From Afipia sp. GAS231 (GTDB lineage Bacteria > Pseudomonadota > Alphaproteobacteria > Rhizobiales > Xanthobacteraceae), in contig NZ_LT629703.1 of NCBI RefSeq assembly GCF_900103365.1, positions 124,001 through 188,000 of the forward strand: DNA of 64,000 nucleotides, given 5' to 3'. Below the pieces are notes generated by a model. The model did no database searches. It was not told the origin of the DNA and saw nothing but the letters and a program-made list of their open reading frames with translations. The number at the start of each line of letters is the position of its first letter. Position 1 is the stretch's first letter. Of the stretch, positions 8,927 to 16,956 are shown piece by piece. A program made the position numbers and the translations under genes.

Positions 8927-9391
8927 TTACGCCGCGTCCGCAGCCATGTGCGCCTTGACGATCTTGTCGGGATCCTTGACCGGCTCGCCGCGCTTGATCT
9001 TGTCGACGTTTTCCATGCCCGACGTGACCTTGCCCCAGACCGTGTACTGGTTGTTGAGGAAGGAGGCGTCGTCGAAGCAGATGAAGAACTGGCTGTCGCC
9101 GGAGTCCGGGCTCGCAGCCCGCGCCATCGAGGTGGTGCCGCGGACATGCGGTTCCTTGTTGAATTCGGCCTTCAGCTTCTTGCCGGAACCGCCGGTGCCG
9201 GTGCCCTGCGGACAGCCGGTCTGGGCCATGAAACCCTCGATCACGCGGTGGAACACGATGCCGTCGTAAAATCCTTCGCGCACCAGTTCCTTGATCCGGG
9301 CGACATGGCCTGGGGCCAGATCGGGGCGCATCTCGATGGTGACGGGGCCCTGGGTGGTTTCAAGGATCAAAGTATTTTCGGTATCAGCCAT
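8927..9391 (-). CDS. ppiB: Cytoplasmic peptidyl-prolyl cis-trans isomerase (cyclophilin)
   Basis: A 154-residue cyclophilin without a signal peptide. Hallmarks are FHRVIEGFMAQTGCPQGTG, the catalytic Arg in FHRV and SQFFICF. It probably assists folding in the cytoplasm. It is the last gene of a four-gene operon with coaD, an exported cyclophilin and a TolA-like protein; its start overlaps the upstream gene by 25 nt. Confidence 0.92.
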   Translation of the reverse strand: MADTENTLILETTQGPVTIEMRPDLAPGHVARIKELVREGFYDGIVFHRVIEGFMAQTGCPQGTGTGGSGKKLKAEFNKEPHVRGTTSMARAASPDSGDSQFFICFDDASFLNNQYTVWGKVTSGMENVDKIKRGEPVKDPDKIVKAHMAADAA

Positions 9392-9807
9392 GCTCTTTTC
9401 TCTTCAGGTTTGGGTGGACGTTTTCGGGTTCTGAAAGGGATCGCGAGAGGCCGGCCTGCAACGGCGCCGCCCAGTCCCTCGGTAAATGGCAACGGCGTGC
9501 AGCGTTGCAATGTTTCCATCACGGCGACCCGGTATTGCAGCCGGTCGTTGTCGCTGGCCTGCTCCGATTCATAGGTGATCCGGGGGTGGCCGAGAATGAC
9601 GCCCTCGCGGTTGAAACTGACAACGACCGTGATGTCGATCGGATTGGCAGCCGAGAGCGGCGGCGGTTTCCAGCAGGAATGCAATCTAACGAAGATTTCC
9701 TTGAGGCTGTCGAGCGCCGGCGGCTCGGTCCGCCCTTCGCCGGACCATAGAAGCCACAGCAGCACCGCGGCAAACCAGGCGAGTGGCTTGCTGCGGGGCG
9801 TGGCCAT
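9367..9807 (-). CDS. Secreted TolA/TonB C-terminal-like protein
   Basis: About 146 residues: an N-terminal hydrophobic signal (PLAWFAAVLLWLLW) and one globular domain with the pattern of TolA/TonB C-terminal domains (LHSCWKPP, then VVVSFNREGVILGHPRI, then a Cys in LQRCTPLPF). The two Cys may form a disulfide in the periplasm. A GTG at 9816 would overlap the previous stop as GTGA; ATG 9807 is the alternative used here. It sits between two cyclophilin genes. Function unknown. Confidence 0.7.
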   Translation of the reverse strand: MATPRSKPLAWFAAVLLWLLWSGEGRTEPPALDSLKEIFVRLHSCWKPPPLSAANPIDITVVVSFNREGVILGHPRITYESEQASDNDRLQYRVAVMETLQRCTPLPFTEGLGGAVAGRPLAIPFRTRKRPPKPEEKRAWLIPKIL

Positions 9808-9812
9808 GGGCG

Positions 9813-10376
9813 TCACTTGATGTCGGATGCGACTTGCACCTTGACCATCTTGTCGGGGTCGGTGACCTGCCCGCCCGACGAGCCCGGCGGCGCCTTCTTC
9901 AACTTGTCGACCACATCCATGCCGGCCACGACCTCGCCGATCACGGTGTACTGACCGTTCAGGCTCGAGCCTTCGGCGAACATGATGAAGAACTGCGAGT
10001 TCGCGGTGTCGACGCTGTCGCCGCGGCGCGCCATGCCGACGATGCCGCGCTTGAACGGCACGTTGGAAAATTCCTGCTTCAGGTTCGGATATTTCGAACC
10101 GCCGGTGCCGTCGAAGTTCTTGCCGTCACCGGTTTGCGCCATGAAGCCGTCCATCACGCGGTGGAACGGCACGTTGTTGTAATAGCCCTCGCGCGCGAGC
10201 TGCTTGATGCGCTCGGCATGCTGCGGCGCCAGATCGGTCCGCAGCTTGATCACGATGCGGCCCTTGGTGGTGTCGATCACGATCGCGTTCGCCTTGTCGA
10301 GATTGGCGGGCAGCGGCTGGGCGATGGCGGGCGCCGCGCAAATCAGCGCGGCGAGGACGGCGAGAATTCGGATCAT
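9813..10376 (-). CDS. Exported peptidyl-prolyl cis-trans isomerase (cyclophilin)
   Basis: 187 residues with a signal peptide ending in APAIAQ, then a full cyclophilin domain (VPFHRVMDGFMAQTGDG, NSQFFIMFAEG, QYTVIGEVVAGMDVVD). It is probably the periplasmic paralogue (PpiA-like) of the cytoplasmic enzyme two genes downstream; the operon thus encodes one isomerase for each compartment. Confidence 0.9.
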   Translation of the reverse strand: MIRILAVLAALICAAPAIAQPLPANLDKANAIVIDTTKGRIVIKLRTDLAPQHAERIKQLAREGYYNNVPFHRVMDGFMAQTGDGKNFDGTGGSKYPNLKQEFSNVPFKRGIVGMARRGDSVDTANSQFFIMFAEGSSLNGQYTVIGEVVAGMDVVDKLKKAPPGSSGGQVTDPDKMVKVQVASDIK

Positions 10377-10424
10377 GAAAGCTCCGGTCAGGTGAAACAG
10401 GAAAGTTGCAAATCGCGGAGCGTG

Positions 10425-10922
10425 TCAGCCCGCGAATTTCTTTTTGAGGCTAGCGGCGACCGATGACGGTACGAACGCGGAAACGTCGCCGCCCATGGCG
10501 GCGATTTGCCGTACCAGTGTGGCGGTGATCGGGCGGACCGCGGCCGAAGCCGGCAGGAACACCGTTTGCACGTCGGGTGCCATGGTCTCGTTCATGCCGT
10601 TCAACTGCATCTCATAGTCGAGGTCGGTGCCGTCCCGCAGGCCCCGGATCATGATGGTGGCGCCGGCCTTCTGCGCCGCCGTGACCGTCAGATTGTCGTA
10701 GGTGGTGGCCTCGAAGGTGCAGCCGGCCTTGGCGGCGATCGGGCCGAATACCGCCCGGACCATGTCCAGGCGTTCCTCGATCGAATACAGCGGTTTTTTG
10801 CCGGGATGGACGCCAATAGCCACGATCAGCCGGTCGCAGAGACCGACGGCGTGTTTGACCACGTCGAGGTGGCCATTGGTGACGGGGTCAAAAGAGCCGG
10901 GATAAAGCGCGATGCGGGGCAT
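10425..10922 (-). CDS. coaD: Phosphopantetheine adenylyltransferase
   Basis: Fourth step of CoA synthesis (4'-phosphopantetheine + ATP to dephospho-CoA). The nucleotidyltransferase signature [14 protein letters not shown] at the N-terminus contains the T/HxGH-type site, and [12 protein letters not shown] and PSSVAASL are typical. 165 residues. First gene of the cyclophilin operon. Confidence 0.95.
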   Translation of the reverse strand: MPRIALYPGSFDPVTNGHLDVVKHAVGLCDRLIVAIGVHPGKKPLYSIEERLDMVRAVFGPIAAKAGCTFEATTYDNLTVTAAQKAGATIMIRGLRDGTDLDYEMQLNGMNETMAPDVQTVFLPASAAVRPITATLVRQIAAMGGDVSAFVPSSVAASLKKKFAG

Positions 10923-11060
10923 AGGCTCCGTCTACCCCGCCCCGGGCAGCCGGGCAAGCCGGCCCCGTTCCCCCGATAGGTTCCTTGGCCGGGCGGTCTT
11001 TTATTTCGCCTCGGCCAATGAACCAGTCCCGGGGTCAGCGCGTCTGCTTGGCAACCGGCC

Positions 11061-11093
11061 TTTGTTTCGTCGGTCAATGGGCGACGAAACAAA
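11061..11093. promoter_or_regulatory. Perfect 12-bp inverted repeat upstream of a small secreted protein
   Basis: TTTGTTTCGTCG and CGACGAAACAAA are separated by 9 nt. It lies in the 286-nt gap between divergent coaD and the gene at 11209, about 115 nt before the latter's start. It could be an operator or a structured leader; no T-tract follows. Confidence 0.45.
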
Positions 11094-11208
11094 ACTCGGC
11101 CGGGAAGAAACCATTTTAGGGGTTGGCGAAGACTCCCGGAAACTTGCGCTGGCTACAAGTTCAACCAACGAAACGACGGGCCGCGAAGGCCCATGACAGG
11201 GGACCGTC

Positions 11209-11469
11209 ATGATCAAGGCTCTTTCCGCCATCACCGCTGCTGCATTCATCGCCACCGCGCTCACCGTGTTGCCCGGCTTTGCCCCGACCGTCGAAGCCAG
11301 CGTACCGCAGGCCCTTGCCAAGGCTGACCGGCTGGACGTCCGTGCGGTCGGCAGGGACTGCTCGCAGCAGGCCTGGCCGAATTTCGAGGCTTCCTGCCTC
11401 CGCGTCGCCGGCACCAAGGCGGCTCCGATCCACGAAGCGCGCCTGGTTACCGCCGACCGTACCCCGTAG
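11209..11469 (+). CDS. Small secreted protein of unknown function
   Basis: 86 residues with a signal peptide (about residues 1-30, AAAFIATALTVLPGFAPTVEA). The mature part has the conserved-looking core RDCSQQAWPNFEASCLR, whose two Cys could form a disulfide. AGGGGA precedes the ATG. I have seen this DCxxQxWPxFxxxCLR pattern in short rhizobial proteins without assigned function. Confidence 0.7.
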   Translation: MIKALSAITAAAFIATALTVLPGFAPTVEASVPQALAKADRLDVRAVGRDCSQQAWPNFEASCLRVAGTKAAPIHEARLVTADRTP

Positions 11470-11516
11470 GGCTCCGCTGACAACGACATTGTTTTCCTTC
11501 CAGGTTGCTCTGGATC

Positions 11517-11546
11517 GAGGCCCTCGGGATGCCCCCTGAGGGCCTC
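11517..11546. terminator. Likely bidirectional terminator hairpin
   Basis: 9-bp perfect stem GAGGCCCTC/GAGGGCCTC with a 12-nt loop between the convergent small secreted protein and porin genes; only a weak T-rich tail (TTCGATTC). Confidence 0.55.
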
Positions 11547-11570
11547 TTCGATTCGGACCGCGCGCAGCGT

Positions 11571-13061
11571 TCAGATCTTGACGCGGAATCCCGTCACGAA
11601 GGACGCCGTATCGACGCTCGTCCCGGTGCCGGCAAAGCCGAACTTGGCCCCCGGCGTTCCCGGGAATCCCGACGCCAGACCGTTCGTCACCCTGGCGTAG
11701 GTGGCGCCGGCATAGACGTCGAAATGCTTGCTGAGGACGTAGTCGGCCAGCAAAGACACCTGGTCGTAGTTGCCGCTGCAATCCGTCTTGCTGGCGCCGC
11801 CCGCGACGCAAGGCGCGCCGTCGGCGACGTAGGAGTTCTGGTTGACGTGGTAGTACGCCCCGGTGACGCTCAGGCCCCAGGCCCATTCGTATTTGGCGCC
11901 GGCCCAGAAGAACTGCAGAACCTTGTCGGTGGTGAAGGCGTCGTTGTCCGGCAAGGTTGCTGATGACGTCAGCACGTATCCGCCCGCGGCGTCGCCGAAC
12001 AGCACCGGTGAGCTCGGATTGGCCTGATCGACATGGGTGTAGCCGGCGAAGATCGAAAACTTGTCGCTCGGCGTTTCGGCCATGCGCGCCTTGGTCGGAT
12101 AGGACGCCGGAGAACTCCCCCCGAGCTGCCAGGTGTATTTTGCCATCGCCGACCACGTCGTATTGTCTGAAATATTGGCGGCAAGCGTCTGCGAGCCGAC
12201 GGCGTCATTGACGGCAGACTGGAGATTCACGGCGCCGTGCTCCTTGGTGTAGTTCACCTGGGCCGAGAAGCCGCCGTAGTGGCCGCCGACCATCAAGCCA
12301 TAGCCGTTTCCGAACATGCCCGAGTTGGAGCCGCCGTTGGAGTACATGGCGCCGGCCGTGATCGGACCGAAGTCGTAGACGTATTTGGCCGAGTTGTTCC
12401 AGCGCGCCGCCTGGGTGCTGCCCGAACCGCCGTTGGTGCCGGAATAGCCGAGCAGCGAGAACGCATAGGAGAGCGCCATCGGGTCGTACGCGCCGATCCC
12501 GTCAAGCTGAAGCGAGTTCTGCCGGCCGATCGTCAGCGTGCCGTATTGCTTGTTGCTGAGACCGCCATAGAGCACCCCGTTGAACGCCTGGCCGCAGCGG
12601 CCGGAGTCCGCATTCGAATTCTGCTGGGTATAAACCAGGCCGGCGTTTTGCAGGATCGAGCTGCAACCGTCGGAGAGCTTTCCCGTCAGGGGATCGAAGC
12701 CGGTATCCGCCCGGCCCACCGCGCTCCAGCCGAACGCCAGCGGCTCATCGATCTTCACCCCGATCTTGGATTGCTCGAGCGCGCTATGGGTGATCGTCGA
12801 GATGGACTGACCGGTATAGTTCCGCGTCGTCGTGAAGGGGATGTATTCCAGCCCCGAAACCACGCTGCCGAGCGGACGGCCGTTGGTCTGATAGGCGGCG
12901 CCCAGATCCAGCGTCGCAAACAGCGTGACGCCCTGCCAGGTCAGGGAATCCGGAAGCGGATCCTTGAACTGCGATTTGACCGCGAATGGATCGACGTCGG
13001 CGGCATGCGCAGCGGCGACCTGGCTCGCGATCGCGAGCGCCAATACCAGCGTTCTCTTCAT
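11571..13061 (-). CDS. Outer-membrane porin
   Basis: 496 residues. A signal peptide ends in AAAHAAD. The rest is a Gly/Ser/Asn- and Tyr-rich beta barrel with alternating hydrophobic strands, porin loop-type motifs (YGTLTIGRQNSLQLDGIGAYDP) and a C-terminal barrel strand ending GFRVKI. It should form a general or small-anion diffusion trimer in the outer membrane. Bradyrhizobium has many such paralogues. It is divergent from kup. Confidence 0.88.
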   Translation of the reverse strand: MKRTLVLALAIASQVAAAHAADVDPFAVKSQFKDPLPDSLTWQGVTLFATLDLGAAYQTNGRPLGSVVSGLEYIPFTTTRNYTGQSISTITHSALEQSKIGVKIDEPLAFGWSAVGRADTGFDPLTGKLSDGCSSILQNAGLVYTQQNSNADSGRCGQAFNGVLYGGLSNKQYGTLTIGRQNSLQLDGIGAYDPMALSYAFSLLGYSGTNGGSGSTQAARWNNSAKYVYDFGPITAGAMYSNGGSNSGMFGNGYGLMVGGHYGGFSAQVNYTKEHGAVNLQSAVNDAVGSQTLAANISDNTTWSAMAKYTWQLGGSSPASYPTKARMAETPSDKFSIFAGYTHVDQANPSSPVLFGDAAGGYVLTSSATLPDNDAFTTDKVLQFFWAGAKYEWAWGLSVTGAYYHVNQNSYVADGAPCVAGGASKTDCSGNYDQVSLLADYVLSKHFDVYAGATYARVTNGLASGFPGTPGAKFGFAGTGTSVDTASFVTGFRVKI

Positions 13062-13452
13062 TTTCTGATTGCTCCGGGCTGACGTGTGCCACCGTCAACA
13101 CCATTGATCCGGTCCCATCATTGCCGCGTTTTAGTTGAGACAGCGGTGCACGGACCTTTCGCTGTATCGCGGGCCGATATACCGAGCGCGGCAGTGGCTG
13201 CGAAAGTGCAGGCGCGCAACAGCTAATTTAAACAGCTAATTTTATCATACAAAAAGCCGTGATCGGTCCGGAATGACGGTTTGATGACGGCGTGTCTTCA
13301 GCCTCCGCTGAAGTGGCTTCGTCCCCTGATGTCCACATTCCCGGTCCAGCGTTCGCCGCCGAACGCGCCATGACCCCATAGCAATTTGCGACGTCTCGTC
13401 GCAGACTGGCGGTTGACCGTGCTCCCCGGATGACCTGGCTAGCGCGGTGCCA
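13062..13452. other. Porin-kup intergenic region
   Basis: About 390 nt without a convincing gene. It contains a 13-bp-spaced direct repeat AACAGCTAATTT (13218-13229 and 13231-13242) in an AT-rich patch, which may be part of the promoter region of either divergent gene. Confidence 0.4.
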
Positions 13453-15375
13453 ATGGGGGCCGCACCAGTGACCAGTACGCCAGTTGCAACCTCCGACCAT
13501 TCCAGTTTACTGCCCACCGCAGCCACGATCGGCGCCCTCGGCGTCGTCTATGGCGACATCGGCACCAGCCCGCTCTACGCGCTGAAGGAGGCCGCCAAGG
13601 CCGCCAGCCATGGCGGGCCGCTGACGCATGCGGCCATCCTCGGTGTGGTATCACTGATCCTGTGGGCGCTGATCCTGATCATTTCGATCAAATACGCGCT
13701 TCTGATTCTGCGCGCCGACAATCGCGGCGAAGGCGGCATCGTCGCATTGCTGGCGTTGCTCTCCGCGCGCAATGCACAGCCGGGGACGTGGCGCGCGCAT
13801 CTATTGGTGGTCGGGCTGATCGGCGCCGCTCTGCTTTACGGCGATGGCGCGATTACGCCGGCGATCTCGGTGTTGAGCGCCATCGAAGGCCTGAAGGTGG
13901 ATGCGCCGTCGCTGGCGCCTGCTGTCGTACCGATCACGGTCGTGATCCTGATCGGCCTGTTCGTCATGCAGAAGAAAGGCACCAGGGTGATCGGCCAAAT
14001 CTTCGGTCCCGTGATGGTCGGATGGTTCGCCGTTCTGGCCGCGCTCGGCATCCACGGCATCGTCAAGGCGCCGGTCGTGCTCGAAGCCCTCAGTCCGCTC
14101 TATGCCTTCAATTTCCTGATCCACCAGGATTTCCACGTCTCCTTCGCCATTCTCGGCGCCGCGTTTCTGGCCGTGACCGGGGGCGAGGCGATGTACGCCG
14201 ACATGGGCCATTTCGGCCGGTTCCCGATCCGGCTGGCCTGGTTCGCCATCGCCCTGCCCGCGCTGGTGCTGAACTATTTTGGCCAGGCGGGCTTGCTGGT
14301 TTCAGACCCCACCGCAATCGACAATCCGTTCTTTCAGCTCGCACCCGACTGGGCGCATTACCCGCTGGTCGCGTTCGCGGCGGTCGCTACCGTGATCGCG
14401 TCGCAGGCGATCATTTCGGGCGTGTTTTCGCTGACGCAACAGTCGATCCAGCTCGGCTTCCTGCCGCGGATGCAGATCCGGCACACCACCAGCGACGCGA
14501 TCGGACAAATCTATGTGCCGCTGGTGAACTGGCTGCTGGCCGCGGCCACGCTCGGCGCCGTGCTCAGCTTCGGCACCTCGGACGCGCTGGCCGGCGCCTA
14601 TGGCATCGCGGTGTCGCTGTTGATGGCGATCACGACGTTGTTGGCGGCGCTGGTCGCGATCCAGTGGGGCTATTCGCCGTTCATCGTGATCGCGGTCAAC
14701 GGCTTCTTCTTCATCATCGACTGCATCTTCTTTGCCGCGAACTCGGTCAAACTGTTCGAAGGCGGCTGGTTTCCGCTGCTGCTGGCGGCCGTCGTCGCCT
14801 TTACGATGCTGACCTGGCGCAGCGGCGTCAAACTTGTGGAAGCCGCGCGCGGAAAACTGCGGCAGCCGGAGGAAGATTTGATCGAGACCGCCGTCAACAA
14901 GTGCCATGCGCGGCTGTCGGGCACCGCCGTGTTCCTGGCGTCCTCGCCCAAGGGCGTGCCGCTGGCGCTGACGGAGTTCGTCAAGCACAACCACGTGCTG
15001 CACCAGCGCGTGGTGCTGGTCACCGTGCTGATCGAGGAGTCCCCGCGCATCCCGGACGAGGATCGCGCCGAGGTGATCGAGGTTATCCCCGGCATCATGC
15101 GCGTCATCCTGCATTACGGCTTCATGCAGTATCCGACGATCTATGACGGCCTGATCCTCGCCTGCAAGCAAGGCAAATTGCCCGGCATCGATCTCACCGA
15201 CATCACCTATTACATCGGCCGCGAGACCATCATCCCGCGCGAGGATATTCCGGGCATGTGGGTCTGGCGGGAATCGCTGTTCGCGTTCCTGCAGCGCAAC
15301 GCCGAACGCACGGCGGCGTTCTTCGGCGTGCCGACCAAGCAGGTGGTCGAGTTCGGCACCGAGATCGAGATCTAG
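13453..15375 (+). CDS. kup: Low-affinity potassium transporter Kup
   Basis: 640 residues. The KUP signature GVVYGDIGTSPLYALKE comes directly after a short N-terminus, followed by about 12 membrane helices and a cytoplasmic C-terminal domain from about residue 480. The inner-membrane protein imports K+ with protons. Typical motifs are GDGAITPAISVLSAIEGL and GGEAMYADMGHFG. The start may be ATG 13453 or GTG 13447. Confidence 0.95.
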   Translation: MGAAPVTSTPVATSDHSSLLPTAATIGALGVVYGDIGTSPLYALKEAAKAASHGGPLTHAAILGVVSLILWALILIISIKYALLILRADNRGEGGIVALLALLSARNAQPGTWRAHLLVVGLIGAALLYGDGAITPAISVLSAIEGLKVDAPSLAPAVVPITVVILIGLFVMQKKGTRVIGQIFGPVMVGWFAVLAALGIHGIVKAPVVLEALSPLYAFNFLIHQDFHVSFAILGAAFLAVTGGEAMYADMGHFGRFPIRLAWFAIALPALVLNYFGQAGLLVSDPTAIDNPFFQLAPDWAHYPLVAFAAVATVIASQAIISGVFSLTQQSIQLGFLPRMQIRHTTSDAIGQIYVPLVNWLLAAATLGAVLSFGTSDALAGAYGIAVSLLMAITTLLAALVAIQWGYSPFIVIAVNGFFFIIDCIFFAANSVKLFEGGWFPLLLAAVVAFTMLTWRSGVKLVEAARGKLRQPEEDLIETAVNKCHARLSGTAVFLASSPKGVPLALTEFVKHNHVLHQRVVLVTVLIEESPRIPDEDRAEVIEVIPGIMRVILHYGFMQYPTIYDGLILACKQGKLPGIDLTDITYYIGRETIIPREDIPGMWVWRESLFAFLQRNAERTAAFFGVPTKQVVEFGTEIEI

Positions 15376-15544
15376 ATCATCCAATCAGGGGATCACTCCG
15401 CCGTGCCGACGCGGCCCGACCCGGTTGAAGCACCAAGTTTTAGCCGTTGCCGTACAATCTTTGGTTGCTGCTATGCCCCCGACAATTGGGGGGACCAACC
15501 ATGTCTGTGACGCTTTCTCGACACCGGAAGGATCACAGAAGCTA

Positions 15545-16072
15545 ATGCAGCTTCTGCTGCTCGGCGTATTCACGACCTCGCTTACGATGTCGGTCTACTA
15601 CGCCTATATCGGCTTCTACTATCGCGAGAGGTTCGCCGGCGGCTCCTGGGACGTGATCCTGCTGCTCATCATCGTCTTTTTCGTCATCCGGCTGGTGCTG
15701 CACTACAATCCGGAAAACGTCTGGTTCAGCATGACGCTGCCGCCGGGCCAGCCCAACTATAGCGCGTGGCTGCGCAACTCTCCGCTGTTCATTTACGGCA
15801 TCGGAGCGGTGGTTGTGGTGCTCTATCTATCGTGGAGAGAGCTCGGGCACCTGCAGGACCGTCTGCAGCGGCTGATCAACTGGTGCACGATTGGCGCCAT
15901 GTGCGCGCTGCTGTTTTCCTTTGCGATGTACGCGTTGGACGTATTCTATTCGCACAAGATTCCGCACGCGTATATCTGGATCATCTACACCCTGAAGACG
16001 CTGGCCTACATGGTCGCGTTCTTCCTGATGTGGCTCGGCGAATTCCACCTCGGACGCCGGTTGCCGGCGTAA
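15545..16072 (+). CDS. Multi-spanning membrane protein of unknown function
   Basis: About 175 residues with five predicted helices (QLLLLGVFTTSLTMSVYYAYI, VILLLIIVFFVIRLV, FIYGIGAVVVVLYL, TIGAMCALLFSFAMYAL, TLAYMVAFFLMWLG). The frame is open upstream to a TTG at 15425, but the sequence before 15545 is not membrane-like. A 14-codon ORF (15501-15545) with a good ribosome-binding site ends in TAATG overlapping this start, suggesting translational coupling. I do not recognise the family. Confidence 0.65.
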   Translation: MQLLLLGVFTTSLTMSVYYAYIGFYYRERFAGGSWDVILLLIIVFFVIRLVLHYNPENVWFSMTLPPGQPNYSAWLRNSPLFIYGIGAVVVVLYLSWRELGHLQDRLQRLINWCTIGAMCALLFSFAMYALDVFYSHKIPHAYIWIIYTLKTLAYMVAFFLMWLGEFHLGRRLPA

Positions 16073-16206
16073 GGTCCGACCGGCGGCGGGCGGTGCAGCT
16101 TGCCTACCCGCCATTCGCTACTGGCTATTCGCTACTCCCGCGCCTAATCCCGCTTCCAGATTAGCTGCGAGCATCATCATCCGCGGATTGGTGCCCTACG
16201 GCGATC

Positions 16207-16500
16207 TTACTTGCCGGTCAGGTTGCGAGGCACCGGCCTGTTCGCGGCAATCGCCGAGATGATCTCGATGAAAGCCGTCACGGCGGGAGCCGGTGTGCGA
16301 TGGCGCTGGTAGATGAGGCCGAATTCGATGTCGATCGGCGCCGGCTTCATCACGAGATGGGCGAGTTCGCCTCTGCGCCAATAAGGCTCCAGAAGCGGAA
16401 CCGGCGCCCAGCTGATCGCATCGCTTGCTCGCACCACCTCGCGCATCGCGGCAAAGCTCTCGAGCCAGATTCCGCGGAGATGAAGTGGCTGCTGGTCAGT
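16207..16500 (-). pseudogene. LysR-family regulator fragment (C-terminal domain only)
   Basis: About 95 codons matching the end of a LysR substrate-binding domain (REVVRASDAISWAPV, GLIYQRHRTPAPAVTAF, IEIISAIAA). The helix-turn-helix and first half are missing; upstream of about 16500 the sequence is instead the end of an unrelated gene on the other strand. It is a truncated remnant. Confidence 0.8.
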
Positions 16501-16579
16501 TGCCGGCACCTTCGAGGGCGAGTTCTCTAACGTCACGCGCTCCTATGCCGGCAAGGGCGTGGTACGCTACGCGTGGTGA
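16499..16579 (+). pseudogene. Autotransporter beta-barrel C-terminal fragment
   Basis: 26 codons ending in a stop read VAGTFEGEFSNVTRSYAGKG then VVRYAW, the typical last strand of an autotransporter/outer-membrane barrel with a terminal aromatic residue. Nothing upstream continues the frame as a barrel: it meets the LysR fragment at about 16499. A hairpin GCCGGCC/GGCCGGC at 16599-16620 may be its old terminator. Confidence 0.6.
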
Positions 16580-16670
16580 GCCGACATCGGCTGTGATGCC
16601 GGCCTTACCCGAGGCCGGCTAACGAAACGCTGTTCACGTCACCGGCCCGGGCTCGCGCCGCTCTCGGGCG

Positions 16671-16745
16671 CTAACCGCCGTTGCCGTTCTCGCCATTTTC
16701 GCCGTCGTCGCCGATATGCTCGACGGACAACATGCGCTCGGGACC
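16671..16745 (-). pseudogene. Duplicate of the gyrA 3' end
   Basis: About 70 nt nearly identical to the last codons of gyrA at 18697-18770, including a stop; on the minus strand it reads [22 protein letters not shown], identical to GyrA's end. Similarity stops at the gyrA stop codon on one side and fades within about 15 nt beyond the glycine-rich tail on the other. Confidence 0.8.
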
Positions 16746-16767
16746 GGCTTTTGACCCAAAAGCCGGT
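16743..16767. repeat. Perfect 10-bp hairpin
   Basis: ACCGGCTTTT-GACCC-AAAAGCCGGT, immediately after the gyrA-end duplicate. No gene ends here; it could be a residue of an element boundary or a terminator. Confidence 0.5.
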
Positions 16768-16956
16768 GCCGCCGCTATATTTACACTTTTTCTAGATAAG
16801 AGGTGCGCTGTTTGGTCGGCAATCCCTGTACAAGCAGCGCCGCTGACAGCGTCATGGCAACCTGTTTTCCTTGAGACTTCGGGTTGGATGAGCGGCCTGT
16901 CAGCTTCGCCTTAAAGTGAGTTGGTTGAAGTGCCGTTCGATTTTGCATTTTCGGCG

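Noticed and set aside
15501..15545. 14-codon ORF ending in TAATG at the membrane-protein start
   Set aside because: Good ribosome-binding site and overlap suggest coupling, but the peptide is too short and unconserved to call a gene; mentioned with the membrane protein.
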